A stretch of 14,922 nucleotides of DNA from Dehalococcoidia bacterium (GCA_030602865.1 JAUVYX010000004.1:1-14922), one strand, 5' to 3'. Counted from the first letter of the stretch, positions 5,778-14,876 are shown. Notes: generated from the sequence alone by a model not told the origin. Numbers and translations: made by a program.

Positions 5778-6656
5778 ATGAAGATTAGAAAAGCTGTCAT
5801 ACCTGCTGCTGGCTGGGGCACGAGGTTCCTGCCTCTCAGCAAGTCTGTGCCCAAGGAATTATTGCCCTTACTGGATAAGCCTATAATTCAATATGCAGTA
5901 GAGGATGCTGTGGCCTGTGGCATTGAACTGATAATAGTAGTCACTAGCCAGGGAAAAACGGCTATTGAGAACTATTTTACAAGAAACGTGGAATTGGAAC
6001 ATGTGTTAGAACAGAAAGGAAATGCTGTCTTATCGGATAAGCTACGTCATCTTTCAGAAATGGCTGATTTCTGTTTTATTCCACAGAAAGAAGTGTTGGG
6101 CTTGGGACATGCAGTTCTCTCTACTAAGGCAGTGGTGGGAAATGAGCCATTTGCGGTGATACTTCCTGATGATATTTTCCAGCAAAGAGAACAAGTATTA
6201 CAGAAAATGATTGAAATATCTGAGCGATACCAGAGTAGCGTGATTGCATTGAAGCCAGTGGATCCAGGTGAAACAGGAAGGTGGGGAGTGGCAAAGTTAA
6301 ATAGAGTGACCGAATCCCTCTATAAAATCGAGGATCTTGTAGAGAAACCACAGCCTTCCATAGCTCCCTCGAATCTTGCAGTGATGGGGAGATATGTACT
6401 TATGCCTGAGATATTTTCTGCGCTGGAATCTACCTTGCCAGGATGGGGAGGGGAAATTCAGTTAACAGATGGATTGAAATCCCTGCTTAAGAAACAGGAC
6501 ATTTATGGCTACCAGATTGAAGGGGAATATTATGATACTGGTACTATTCCTGGTTGGATACAAACTACAGTGGCACTAGCACTGAAACATCCTGAATACG
6601 GTCCAGCATTGAGAAGTAGCTTTTTTTCACTTAAGGGCGACCTTCGTCAGGTTTAG
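5778..6656 (+). CDS. galU: UTP-glucose-1-phosphate uridylyltransferase
   Basis: The enzyme makes UDP-glucose from UTP and glucose 1-phosphate for cell-surface polysaccharides and glycolipids. The 292-residue product has the nucleotidyltransferase signature PAAGWGTRFLP (9-19), a Lys-Glu pair at 26-27, GLGHAV (108-113), the metal-binding LPDD (129-132), VEKP (188-191) and the sugar-binding YYDTG (251-255). The ATG at 5778 fits the family start, and an in-frame TTG at 5763, inside apgM, is the alternative. The two genes are only 4 bases apart. The last 26 bases overlap the 3' end of ftsK on the opposite strand and no terminator is seen. The sugar specificity could differ, since related enzymes use other sugar phosphates. 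Confidence 0.92.
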   Translation: MKIRKAVIPAAGWGTRFLPLSKSVPKELLPLLDKPIIQYAVEDAVACGIELIIVVTSQGKTAIENYFTRNVELEHVLEQKGNAVLSDKLRHLSEMADFCFIPQKEVLGLGHAVLSTKAVVGNEPFAVILPDDIFQQREQVLQKMIEISERYQSSVIALKPVDPGETGRWGVAKLNRVTESLYKIEDLVEKPQPSIAPSNLAVMGRYVLMPEIFSALESTLPGWGGEIQLTDGLKSLLKKQDIYGYQIEGEYYDTGTIPGWIQTTVALALKHPEYGPALRSSFFSLKGDLRQV

Positions 6657-8862
6657 CTGCAGGGTTTGGCTTGATTTCTCCCTCGTGTCGTGCGTTTCTG
6701 TCAGCGGTCTCTTTTTCTAAGATGTCTATAAGGCGGGCTGCTCTCGGATATCCGATGTGGAGACGGCGTTGTAGAAAGGAAGCAGATATATGCTCATGCT
6801 GTTGTGCCAGGCGGTTTACTTCTACCATTAATGGATCTGGCCCAGAAGCTATCTTTTGACTTAAAGTGACTGGTTCACCAATCTCGTCAAAATTGATCAG
6901 ATTGGTATCAGTACTACCCTGATTTCCCCAGAAATATACCATCCTCTGAATTTCGGCATCAGAGATGAAGCTTCCTTGTAGGCGCTTAAGCTTGCTGGAT
7001 TCACTGGTCATGTAAAGCATGTCCCCCCTGCCAAGCAATTTCTCAGCACCGGCAGAATCGAGTATAGTTCTGGAATCTACCTGTGAAGTTACAGCGAAGC
7101 TAATACGGCTTGGGAAATTAGCCTTGATAAGACCGGTAACTACGTCTACTGATGGGCGCTGAGTAGCTACTATAAGGTGGATGCCAGTGGCACGGGCTAA
7201 CTGCGCCAGACGGCAGAGGGTACGTTCTACTTCGTCAAATGCAGCCATCATTAAATCAGCTAACTCATCAATAACCAGTACCAGATATGGCATACTTTCT
7301 CCTGGGGCACGATCTTTATTATATGCTTCGATGTTTCGCGCACCTGCCTTAGCAAAAAGGCGATAGCGGTTGTCCATTTCCATGTTGAGCCAGCGTAGAG
7401 CCTTTACAGCCTTGTCGCTTTCTACAATCACGGGGGTAGCCAGGTGAGGTATACCATTGAATATAATCAACTCTACTCTTTTAGGATCAACCATAATGAA
7501 ACGTACTTCATCAGGGCTGCTGTGTAAAAGAAGACAGCAAATGAGAGAATCGAGGCAGATAGTCTTACCACTACCGGTCGCTCCAGCAATGAGCAGGTGT
7601 GGCATCCTTGCCAGGTCTGCTGCCATCGCCTCGCCGCCAGCGCCTTTGCCCAGGGCAATGGCTATTTTTGATCTGGCTCTAGTCTTCTGAAAGGTCGTAG
7701 ACTCTATCACACTTCGCAGTGCAACTGACCCGAAAGTACTATTGGGAACTTCAATGCCGACTACAGATTTTCCTGGTACGGGAGCCTCGATTCTGATACT
7801 AGGGGCAGCAAGGGCTAAAGATAGGTCATTAGCTAAAGAGGTAATTCTATCCACCCGGATTCTTGTCCTTGATACCTCCTCCAATCGTTCCTGTCCGTTT
7901 TCCTTCGTTTTCTTATATTTCCTGTCCCAACCAGGCTCAATACCAAACTGTGTTACAGTGGGGCCTACATTTATTTGCCCTACCTTGGCTTCAACTCCGT
8001 AACTGGCCAGGGCTTCTTCAATTAACCGAGCTCGTTTATTGATTTCATCTCTGTTTAATTCTACTTCCTTTGGTTTTTCCAGGATGTCTATGGGAGGAAG
8101 TTGCCAGCCCCCAGCAGTTAGAATTGGCTCGCGTTTTGAGTGCCATGCCATTGTTTCTCCATATTCAGTACTCGGCTTAGCAGTGGGGACTGGGATTTTA
8201 GCTGTGACCTCTGTTCTTTGGGAAACAGCTGGTTCGGGTTGGTATGGGAGAGCCTGTTTTTCTGCAGGTTCTATCCGCGAATGGAATTCAGGCGTACGGG
8301 GAGTGTGAGCTTTGGCAAGTTTACCAGTCTGGCGTCTAGCATTATTAGCTAGTATTTTTATAGTTCTCCACGCTCGCCGGGGCGTGATAAAGATGATGCC
8401 AAGCAAGACCAATCCTGCCAGGCGTATTCCTCCAACTAAATCTGGTGACCCTATTATCGTTTGACCGAAGGTGCCTCCCAGTGTAACTCGGCTCATGATA
8501 CCCCTGTTAAAGGAGAAAAAAGAAAGAGCGCCCCACGCAACCAGGGCTAGTAACGCTCCCCCAAAAAAACAGTTCCATTGTTTAAGCAGTTTGATAAAAT
8601 GGTTATGCTGTATTAAATGAACTGTTATGCCTATAGCAATTGCTATCACTATCAGGCCAAATCCAAATAAACTGAGAATACTTGCTGCTGCATCAGCTAT
8701 GGTAGTTCTGAACCAATATACCGAGCCTGCAATAGCGCTTACCAGCGCCACGATTAGTAAGATGAGAGCTATTCTTGCCACGGGGAATTGATTCTTTTCT
8801 GTTTGCCCTTTCACTCTTCTGCGCTGGTTATTGGGCGGGATATTTCGTTTCGGCTTTGGCAC
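6631..8862 (-). CDS. ftsK: DNA translocase FtsK/SpoIIIE
   Basis: This membrane-anchored, hexameric ATPase pumps chromosomal DNA through the closing septum and helps resolve chromosome dimers. The 743 residues run in order: a basic N-terminus (1-25), four membrane helices (about 28-51, 57-84, 97-118, 139-160), a short Pro/Arg/Lys-rich linker (about 165-260), the motor domain with Walker A GATGSGKT (427-434) and Walker B LVLVIDE (527-533), and a winged-helix gamma domain (about 675-720) that reads DNA polarity signals. The linker is far shorter than in E. coli, as in many SpoIIIE-type proteins. It is the last gene of the tldD operon, starting 4 bases after the rnj stop, and its 3' end overlaps galU by 26 bases. 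Confidence 0.95.
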   Translation of the reverse strand: MPKPKRNIPPNNQRRRVKGQTEKNQFPVARIALILLIVALVSAIAGSVYWFRTTIADAAASILSLFGFGLIVIAIAIGITVHLIQHNHFIKLLKQWNCFFGGALLALVAWGALSFFSFNRGIMSRVTLGGTFGQTIIGSPDLVGGIRLAGLVLLGIIFITPRRAWRTIKILANNARRQTGKLAKAHTPRTPEFHSRIEPAEKQALPYQPEPAVSQRTEVTAKIPVPTAKPSTEYGETMAWHSKREPILTAGGWQLPPIDILEKPKEVELNRDEINKRARLIEEALASYGVEAKVGQINVGPTVTQFGIEPGWDRKYKKTKENGQERLEEVSRTRIRVDRITSLANDLSLALAAPSIRIEAPVPGKSVVGIEVPNSTFGSVALRSVIESTTFQKTRARSKIAIALGKGAGGEAMAADLARMPHLLIAGATGSGKTICLDSLICCLLLHSSPDEVRFIMVDPKRVELIIFNGIPHLATPVIVESDKAVKALRWLNMEMDNRYRLFAKAGARNIEAYNKDRAPGESMPYLVLVIDELADLMMAAFDEVERTLCRLAQLARATGIHLIVATQRPSVDVVTGLIKANFPSRISFAVTSQVDSRTILDSAGAEKLLGRGDMLYMTSESSKLKRLQGSFISDAEIQRMVYFWGNQGSTDTNLINFDEIGEPVTLSQKIASGPDPLMVEVNRLAQQHEHISASFLQRRLHIGYPRAARLIDILEKETADRNARHEGEIKPNPAAKPDEGRP

Positions 8863-8866
8863 CGAA

Positions 8867-10597
8867 TCATACCCCCTTGGATTTGTTTAATAGAGGTATA
8901 GGAGAATGTGATTTCTGCATCTCTACAATTACAGGAACAATAACCGGACGCCTATGAGTCTTCTTGTACAGAAATCTTGCTATAGAGTCCTTTACTTTTC
9001 CTTCGAGATTTCTGCGTCTTGCTTGCAGCGCTCGTTTGTCTCCAGACAATCTTTTTTCAGAAGAATTAACGACAGTCGCGACTATTTTTTGGAGTTCCTC
9101 CATTAAAGGCCGATTCTCTTCGGAGCTGATCAGGCCTCGATTTACAATGATGGGTCTTTCTAATAAACGGTTTCCCGTTGCATCTACAACGAGAGTTACC
9201 ATCACAATACCATCTCTTGAGAGGGACTTCCGTTCACGAAGTATGGTATTGTCTATCTTCTCTGCCTTTGAACCATGTATGCAGATTTCTGCCATATGTA
9301 TCTTATCGATGACATTGCCTTCTTCTGGTCCCAGTTCCAATATATCGCCATCCTCGATGACAAAGATATTACTTTTTGGCATATTTAGGGAACGTGCTAA
9401 CTTGGCGTGCAAGCTAAGGTGACGGTATTCGCCATGAACGGGGATAAAAAATTTCGGCTGGACTAAATTGAGGAGAAGCTTTAATTCCTCTTGCCCTCCA
9501 TGCCCATGCACATGGACTTGAGCTAATTTGCTATAAATTACATTAGCACCTTGTCGGAAGAGTCTATCAATAGTTGTGCTAACAAGCCTTTCGTTGCCGG
9601 GGATAGGAGTAGCAGAAATTACTACGGTATCGTCAGGGATGATTTTTATCTGTTTGTGCTCTCTATGCGCAATGCGTACTAGCGCTGATGTTGGTTCACC
9701 CTGTGTCCCGGAGGTTAAAATTATTATTTTTTTGTGTGGCAATTTCTTGAATTCATCCAAAGTACAGAGGATTCCATCAGGTATATTCAGGTATCCTGTT
9801 TTAATTGCAGCCTTCACTGTATTTTCTATACTTCGGCTGGTAATAAATACACGGCGGTTATGATTGGCGGCGACGTTAATTACCTGTTGAATGCGAGAAA
9901 CCAAGGATGAGAATGTAGTTATGATTATTCTGCCTGGAGCCTCTGCTAAAATATGTTCCAAGGTATCGCTGACTATTCGTTCAGAAGGTGTGTGCCCTGG
10001 AAGCTCAGCATAAGTGGAGTCGGAAAAAAGCAGTAAAGTACCCTTTGCTCCCAGTTTGGCTAAACTGCTGAGATCAGTAGGTTTACCTATAACTGGATTT
10101 TGATCTATTTTGAAATCACCGCTGTGAACTACAATACCTATAGGTGTGCGGATGATTAAACCCATGGCGTCGGGAATACTATGGCATACACGAAAGAAGT
10201 CTATACCGAAGTTGCCAATTGTAATCCTGGTGCCGGGATTCACCCTTCTCAAGTTAGCTTTATTTTTTACGCCACCTCGCCTGAGTTCATTGGTGATTAG
10301 TTCCTTAGTGAATTTGGTGGCATAAACAGGAATATTAAAATCAGATAAAATATAGGGCAAGGCACCGATATGATCTTGATGTCCGTGAGTAATGACAATC
10401 CCTTTGACTTTTGCTCTTTTTTGTCGTAGATAATCTATGTCCGGGATGAGCATACCAATTCCTGGCATCTCTTCCCTGGGGAACATGAATCCTGCATCGA
10501 TGATGATAATATCGTCGGCATACTCAAGGGCCATCATATTCATGCCGATCTCCCCCAGCCCTCCGAGGGGGATAATCCTTAATTTATGTGCTGGCAT
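8867..10597 (-). CDS. rnj: Ribonuclease J
   Basis: This beta-CASP metallo-beta-lactamase enzyme combines 5'-3' exonuclease and endonuclease activity and takes part in mRNA decay and rRNA maturation in bacteria without the RNase E pathway. The 576-residue product has LGGLGEIGMN near the N-terminus, the metal motif HGHQDH (71-76), further ligands His139 and Asp161, the beta-CASP motifs SGTQGEP (about 296-302) and HVHGHGGQEELK (from 362), then VHGEYRHL (387-394) and a C-terminal domain that aids dimer formation. I choose the ATG at 10597. An in-frame GTG at 10606 sits 6 bases past the stop of the upstream gene and is the alternative, and either would allow translational coupling. Confidence 0.95.
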   Translation of the reverse strand: MPAHKLRIIPLGGLGEIGMNMMALEYADDIIIIDAGFMFPREEMPGIGMLIPDIDYLRQKRAKVKGIVITHGHQDHIGALPYILSDFNIPVYATKFTKELITNELRRGGVKNKANLRRVNPGTRITIGNFGIDFFRVCHSIPDAMGLIIRTPIGIVVHSGDFKIDQNPVIGKPTDLSSLAKLGAKGTLLLFSDSTYAELPGHTPSERIVSDTLEHILAEAPGRIIITTFSSLVSRIQQVINVAANHNRRVFITSRSIENTVKAAIKTGYLNIPDGILCTLDEFKKLPHKKIIILTSGTQGEPTSALVRIAHREHKQIKIIPDDTVVISATPIPGNERLVSTTIDRLFRQGANVIYSKLAQVHVHGHGGQEELKLLLNLVQPKFFIPVHGEYRHLSLHAKLARSLNMPKSNIFVIEDGDILELGPEEGNVIDKIHMAEICIHGSKAEKIDNTILRERKSLSRDGIVMVTLVVDATGNRLLERPIIVNRGLISSEENRPLMEELQKIVATVVNSSEKRLSGDKRALQARRRNLEGKVKDSIARFLYKKTHRRPVIVPVIVEMQKSHSPIPLLNKSKGV

Positions 10598-10612
10598 ATT
10601 TATCACTTTAAA

Positions 10613-11209
10613 TTATAATAAGTTCAGTTGCTGAGCTTCTGTTGGAGCCTCAGTTATTTTCTCAATTTGGGCCAGTAGGCCTGGGATTTTAAGCATGTCA
10701 GCCTCGATTGTCTTGCGCAGGCTGTTTTGATGAAGAGCTGCAGCAGGGTGATACATAGGATAATAAATTATACCATCCTGTACTCGTGCCTTTCCGTGTA
10801 CTTTACCGATGCTTTCTTTCGGGAAGTATCTTGCGAGGGAATAACGCCCCAGTGTGATTATCATTTTAGGTTTTATTATCTCTATCTGGAGGTCAAGCCA
10901 CTTCTGGCAACTCTGTATCTCCGGAAGCAATGGATCTCGGTTTTGTGGTGGTCGACACTTAATCACATTCGCAATGTAAACCTGGTCTCGTGTCAGGTTA
11001 ATCAGACTCAACAAATGCTCCAGAAAGGCACCTGCTTGTCCAATGAAGGGGCGCCCTTGTTGGTCTTCATTCCATCCTGGTGCCTCGCCGATGAAGAATA
11101 AGCTAGCATTCTCTGGCCCTTCTCCCGGAACCACCTTATTTCGAGTTTCAGCCAGCTTGCAATTTTGGCAACGTGTAATTTCTTGATATAACTCGGTTAA
11201 GGTTGACAT
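10613..11209 (-). CDS. Type 4 uracil-DNA glycosylase (iron-sulfur)
   Basis: The enzyme removes uracil from DNA that arises by cytosine deamination or misincorporation, the first step of base-excision repair. The 198-residue product carries the family 4 marks: GEAPG (41-45), GRPFIGQAG (52-60), NVIKCRPPQNRDP, and HPAAAL near the C-terminus (from residue 154). Four cysteines, at 14, 17, 85 and 101, match the spacing of the [4Fe-4S] ligands. An ATG at 11227 gives 6 more residues, but GAGGA abuts it directly. The ATG at 11209 matches the family N-terminus better, so the start is not settled. The operon position between a PAC2 gene and rnj suggests shared expression rather than a shared reaction. 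Confidence 0.92.
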   Translation of the reverse strand: MSTLTELYQEITRCQNCKLAETRNKVVPGEGPENASLFFIGEAPGWNEDQQGRPFIGQAGAFLEHLLSLINLTRDQVYIANVIKCRPPQNRDPLLPEIQSCQKWLDLQIEIIKPKMIITLGRYSLARYFPKESIGKVHGKARVQDGIIYYPMYHPAAALHQNSLRKTIEADMLKIPGLLAQIEKITEAPTEAQQLNLL

Positions 11210-11257
11210 GTACGTTGATAATAACATTCCTCTTTTTAGTGGTCAATTTTGATTGTG

Positions 11258-12079
11258 TTAGTCCTCTTCGTCATCCTCATATTCTCCTTCTCCTTGTTCC
11301 CAAATAGGCTCTGTGAACTGGTCGATGAATTCAGCAGTGGCTCGCTTAGCTATTCTATCCATTTCTTCGTCGGCACGTTTTGCTATGCTTTCTAGTTCAT
11401 CAAGGTTGACATCGATTTCCATCATCTTGCTTAATACTTCTAGCACGGCTAGGGAGGCCTTGGGATTCGGGATCTGCGTAGCAAAAGAGGGGACCTCTCC
11501 CAGTAGACAAATGCCATCCAGTCCACGTTCTTTAGATAAACCAAGTATTAGACCATTGAGTCCAGCTATACGAAGATTGCCTCGAAGTATAACTCCTTGT
11601 TCATTTAGTTCATCAAGTAACTCAGGTCTTGTTGCTGCGCCCCAAACCTGCGAATTTTCGCTGTGATGAATTCTTGTTACTGCCGCAGCACAGCTATAGG
11701 TCCTGTCTACATTTAACTTTTGAGCAACATTGAGAACATGGTTAATAAGCTCGTATCCTTTGGTACTGGGTTGTTCTTCCCCAATAAAGATCAATAGCCC
11801 TTTGCTGGCTTTGTCATCCTGCCAGTAATAGAATTTGCTTGTGGGGAAGCTTGGGCTCTCCACCAAATTATCTCTTACCATAATGCCTATGGGTTCGAAG
11901 AAGCCGATAGGGTTGATTTCTCCTATCTCCTCTGCGCTCAGCTTATCCCTCAAATATTTAGCTGCCACTAAAGAGACATTACCAATTCCTGGCCAGGAAG
12001 CAAGCAAGGAGCATCTTTCAGGACTTGGTTGTTTATGGAGTATTGCCGAGTATTTTGTGAATTCGTTTAATTCACTCAT
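11258..12079 (-). CDS. PAC2-family protein (proteasome assembly chaperone-like)
   Basis: The 273-residue product matches the PAC2 family, named for a eukaryotic proteasome assembly chaperone. It is also found in archaea and some bacteria, mostly without an assigned function. Supporting stretches are SWPGIGNVSLVAAKYL (28-43), RIAGLNGLILGL followed by RGLDGICLLGEVP (185-197), and a helix-rich segment (207-250). The C-terminus is very acidic, with 9 of the last 12 residues Glu or Asp, so it may bind a basic partner. GGAGGG lies inside the last codons of pmbA, 5 bases before this ATG, which starts 2 bases after the pmbA stop, so translation is probably coupled. No proteasome subunit is in view. 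A link with TldD/TldE is inference from the operon. Confidence 0.83.
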   Translation of the reverse strand: MSELNEFTKYSAILHKQPSPERCSLLASWPGIGNVSLVAAKYLRDKLSAEEIGEINPIGFFEPIGIMVRDNLVESPSFPTSKFYYWQDDKASKGLLIFIGEEQPSTKGYELINHVLNVAQKLNVDRTYSCAAAVTRIHHSENSQVWGAATRPELLDELNEQGVILRGNLRIAGLNGLILGLSKERGLDGICLLGEVPSFATQIPNPKASLAVLEVLSKMMEIDVNLDELESIAKRADEEMDRIAKRATAEFIDQFTEPIWEQGEGEYEDDEED

Positions 12080-12081
12080 CT

Positions 12082-13437
12082 TTACCCTCCTTTAGCTGAT
12101 ACAGATAGGCAAGGACAGTATAGATGGGGAGTTTTTATTTTCCCATCGACATCTCTGGCAACAGATCCTATTTCAATTGGCTGTTTTAAAACCTGGTAAA
12201 TGTTTCCAGAGATCATAGTGTCTTTTACCCTCCCGATGATTTCTCCGTTCTCGATTTTATATCCTAACAGGACATTACCTCCAAAATCACCACCCAGTAT
12301 GTTACCCTGTTCCGCTCCCATAAGTTGTTCAATGAGCAGTCCTTCTTTGATATCCGCTATTATATCCTTGAAGGAAGTAGTTCCCTCTTTTATAACGAGA
12401 AAGTTCATTCCGGGTTTAGGGATACCTGCGCCGCTTCGTTTCCCATTACCAGTGCTTTTGGAACCAGCCGATGCTGCTGTTTGCAGGTCATATATGAAGT
12501 TTTCTACTATCCCTTCACTTATAAGCATTGTTTGTTGACTGGGTACCCCTTCATCATCACAGGGTGAACTTCCCAGACAGTAGTCTGCTGTTGCATCGTC
12601 ATATAAGCTAAGTGTCTTGTTGAAAATGCTCTCTCCTAATCTATTACTTAACGGGGAAATTCCTTCCAGATTAGTTTTGCCATTAAAAGCTAGTGCTAAG
12701 GGACCCCAAAAAGTGCTGGCTACTCCTCGGGGGGTGAAGATGACTGGAAGTAATTTGGCAGATGCCGTAGCTTTTTTTCTGGCCATCTCCAATTGGGAAA
12801 TTACCCTATCAGCAACACTATTGAATTCCTGAGAAGCATGACATGAAACTTCGCTATCTCCAACAAATAGCATATCGGTATCGTTGGTTAGGATCCCTTC
12901 TATGCTAATCCCAAAGAAACTTTTAGTGTAGCTTGCTTCACCACCTTGAGTATTAATGATATGGATAGAACTTTCCCCCCTGTTTACCTCGACGTCACAA
13001 AGGATATCTGGAGCACATTGCTTGACTCTTTTTATCAGGAGGTTGCCCAGTCCTAGCATCTCTTCCATGCTTATTTTCTCTACCCGGGGATCGTAAATGC
13101 TCACCTTGGGGAAAACATTATGCGGACTAAAATTGAAATTTGAGAGAAATCCGAATTGAGATGTTTCTATAGCCATATTCAGCAAGTTATTAACTACTTC
13201 CTTGTTTTTGCCCCGGTGTGATAATAGTGTGCATGTGCCATTGGTCGAAGCGAAACCGATTCGCCCTCCTTTGATAATACGAAGGGCGAGGCTATAGCTT
13301 TCTTTACTCTGAATTTGTTTGAGTTTGTTGGCTTCAAAAGAGACTGGTATTTCCTGAGTTGAGAACTCAAAAACCTCCGCTGTTTCAGCTATTTTTTTTG
13401 CAGAATTGAGGACCTCTTCAGCTAAGAGCGATTTCAT
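12082..13437 (-). CDS. pmbA: TldE/PmbA subunit of the TldD/TldE protease
   Basis: PmbA (TldE) is the partner of TldD in a cytoplasmic heterodimeric metalloprotease that trims unfolded peptides. In E. coli it is known for microcin B17 maturation and for degrading the CcdA antitoxin. This 451-residue protein lacks the metal motif: the position that holds HExxxH in TldD reads WGPLALA here (about 244-250), as expected for the non-catalytic subunit. Conserved family stretches include GAGIPKPGMNF (336-346), FGGNVLLGYKIENGEI (385-400) and MISGNIYQ (408-415). Its ATG follows the tldD stop codon with no spacer, a classic case for translational coupling. No peptide precursor gene is seen, so the substrate is unknown. 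Confidence 0.92.
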   Translation of the reverse strand: MKSLLAEEVLNSAKKIAETAEVFEFSTQEIPVSFEANKLKQIQSKESYSLALRIIKGGRIGFASTNGTCTLLSHRGKNKEVVNNLLNMAIETSQFGFLSNFNFSPHNVFPKVSIYDPRVEKISMEEMLGLGNLLIKRVKQCAPDILCDVEVNRGESSIHIINTQGGEASYTKSFFGISIEGILTNDTDMLFVGDSEVSCHASQEFNSVADRVISQLEMARKKATASAKLLPVIFTPRGVASTFWGPLALAFNGKTNLEGISPLSNRLGESIFNKTLSLYDDATADYCLGSSPCDDEGVPSQQTMLISEGIVENFIYDLQTAASAGSKSTGNGKRSGAGIPKPGMNFLVIKEGTTSFKDIIADIKEGLLIEQLMGAEQGNILGGDFGGNVLLGYKIENGEIIGRVKDTMISGNIYQVLKQPIEIGSVARDVDGKIKTPHLYCPCLSVSAKGG

Positions 13438-14796
13438 CTAACGTCCTCCAACTATGCAATGGCGGATTCTGATATGAGGGCTTCCGTTGGATACAGGAAG
13501 AGGAGATTGTGCTCCTTTACCGCATCCACCACCCTGGTTCATTGTTAAATCTTCGCCTATCATGTCTATATTGTTTAGTGTAGTGAATACATTTCCAGTC
13601 AATACCGCAGGGCGAAGCAATTCAGCTATCTTTCCATCACGAATCATATATGCTTCACCGGAGGAGAAGGTGAACATTTCCAGACTGGTTGTTCCCCCAT
13701 ACCAGTCTTTCATATATATCCCTTCTTTAATATCACTTATCATATCTTTAAAAGATGCCGTACCAGGGCTGATGAAAGTGTTACTCATTCGCACTATTGG
13801 AGGAAATCTATAGTTGATGGCACGAGCATTTCCTGTAGGCTTCTCTTTCATTATGGCAGCAGTTTCAATGGAATGGAGTCTTCCTACCAGGATGCCATCT
13901 TGAATGAGATGTGTCCTTGCTGCGGAAGTTCCTTCATCGTCATATCTATAGCTTCCTCTTAAGGCATTAATAGAGCCATCGTCTATGATATTGAGATGCT
14001 TATCTCCAAACTTTCGTCCTATGGTCATAATATTACGTAGCCGATTATTCTGATATACAAAATCTGCCTCAGATAAATGCCCAAAAGCCTCATGAACAAA
14101 AACTCCAGCTAGAATTGGGTCAAGGACGACAGTATGCTCCCCACTCTTTGCATACGGGGCATCAAGTAGCGCGAAGGCACGGTTGCTTATTTCCTTCACT
14201 TGTTGATGAAGTCCTTCTATAGCAGAAAAATCGCCCCGGTTGCCTAAGCTTAGTCCCGCTTGCTGAACTTCGTCATCCTTGCGAGCAATTGCTGTTAATC
14301 GAAGGCTGAGGTCTGGTTTTACTTGTTCTATATAGCTACCTTGTGAGTTGGCGAAGATGACCTTTTGCTTTGTATCAGCATATCTGATCATGGTGCTCTT
14401 TATCCCCTGGCAACTTAACATAATATCGTTGTATTCTTCCAGTAACTGCTTCTTTTCTAGTAGTGGCAAACTAGCTGCCTCTTTACCCTCCTGGAAGGAA
14501 ACTGTGTCTACTATGACCTCGGGGTGAGGAAATATTAATCCTTTGCAATTAGTCAATCTAGCTTCATTTATCGCCAGGGACACTTTTTCTCTTAGATGAT
14601 TGATATCGTTGAAGCTAACGAATCCCCAACCTCCTTTGACCAGAGCTCGTATATTGCCACCACAGCTATGTACTCTATTCACCTCTTCCAGCTTAACACC
14701 ATGGTATATGAATTGCGTGCTCTCGCTCTCTTCGAAATGAGCTTCAATATAATCTGCATTATGTCCTGCAAGGGCATCAATAATTCTATTACGCAT
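13438..14796 (-). CDS. tldD: TldD, catalytic subunit of the TldD/TldE metalloprotease
   Basis: This 452-residue zinc protease subunit cleaves unstructured peptides with its partner PmbA. The catalytic motif is HEAFGH (235-240), followed by LSEADF. The probable third metal ligand is Cys425 in GGGCGKGAQSPLPVSNGSP near the C-terminus. Earlier stretches such as GWGFVSFND (56-64) and YDDEGTSAARTHLIQDG (285-301) also fit. The ATG at 14796 is the only plausible start: no other start codon lies in this frame between it and the upstream stop. There is no ribosome site, and a promoter-like pair lies 12 bases upstream, so the message may be leaderless. It is the first gene of the six-gene operon. Confidence 0.94.
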   Translation of the reverse strand: MRNRIIDALAGHNADYIEAHFEESESTQFIYHGVKLEEVNRVHSCGGNIRALVKGGWGFVSFNDINHLREKVSLAINEARLTNCKGLIFPHPEVIVDTVSFQEGKEAASLPLLEKKQLLEEYNDIMLSCQGIKSTMIRYADTKQKVIFANSQGSYIEQVKPDLSLRLTAIARKDDEVQQAGLSLGNRGDFSAIEGLHQQVKEISNRAFALLDAPYAKSGEHTVVLDPILAGVFVHEAFGHLSEADFVYQNNRLRNIMTIGRKFGDKHLNIIDDGSINALRGSYRYDDEGTSAARTHLIQDGILVGRLHSIETAAIMKEKPTGNARAINYRFPPIVRMSNTFISPGTASFKDMISDIKEGIYMKDWYGGTTSLEMFTFSSGEAYMIRDGKIAELLRPAVLTGNVFTTLNNIDMIGEDLTMNQGGGCGKGAQSPLPVSNGSPHIRIRHCIVGGR

Positions 14797-14808
14797 TTTT
14801 GTTATGAT

Positions 14809-14837
14809 ATTGTAGCTTTTACCTTTATGAAAGGCAA
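14809..14837 (-). promoter_or_regulatory. Candidate tldD operon promoter, near-leaderless
   Basis: On the minus strand TTGCCT (14837-14832) and TACAAT (14814-14809, 5 of 6 with the consensus) are 17 bases apart. The predicted start of transcription is about 14802, leaving a leader of roughly 5 bases. That agrees with the lack of a ribosome site before tldD. Confidence 0.45.
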
Positions 14838-14839
14838 AA
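14817..14839. promoter_or_regulatory. Dyad over the tldD promoter, possible operator
   Basis: TTTTACCTTT (14817-14826) and AAAGGCAAAA (14830-14839) form a 10-base inverted repeat around ATG with one mismatch (a G-U pair on the minus strand). It covers the spacer and -35 box of the candidate tldD promoter, where a repressor would block polymerase. Confidence 0.35.
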
Positions 14840-14876
14840 TTACTCTTTTCTTTAGGTTATTCCACTGTTGATATGG

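Noticed and set aside
8964..9422. Open + strand frame of 152 codons
   Set aside because: It is antisense to rnj, which is clearly the real gene.
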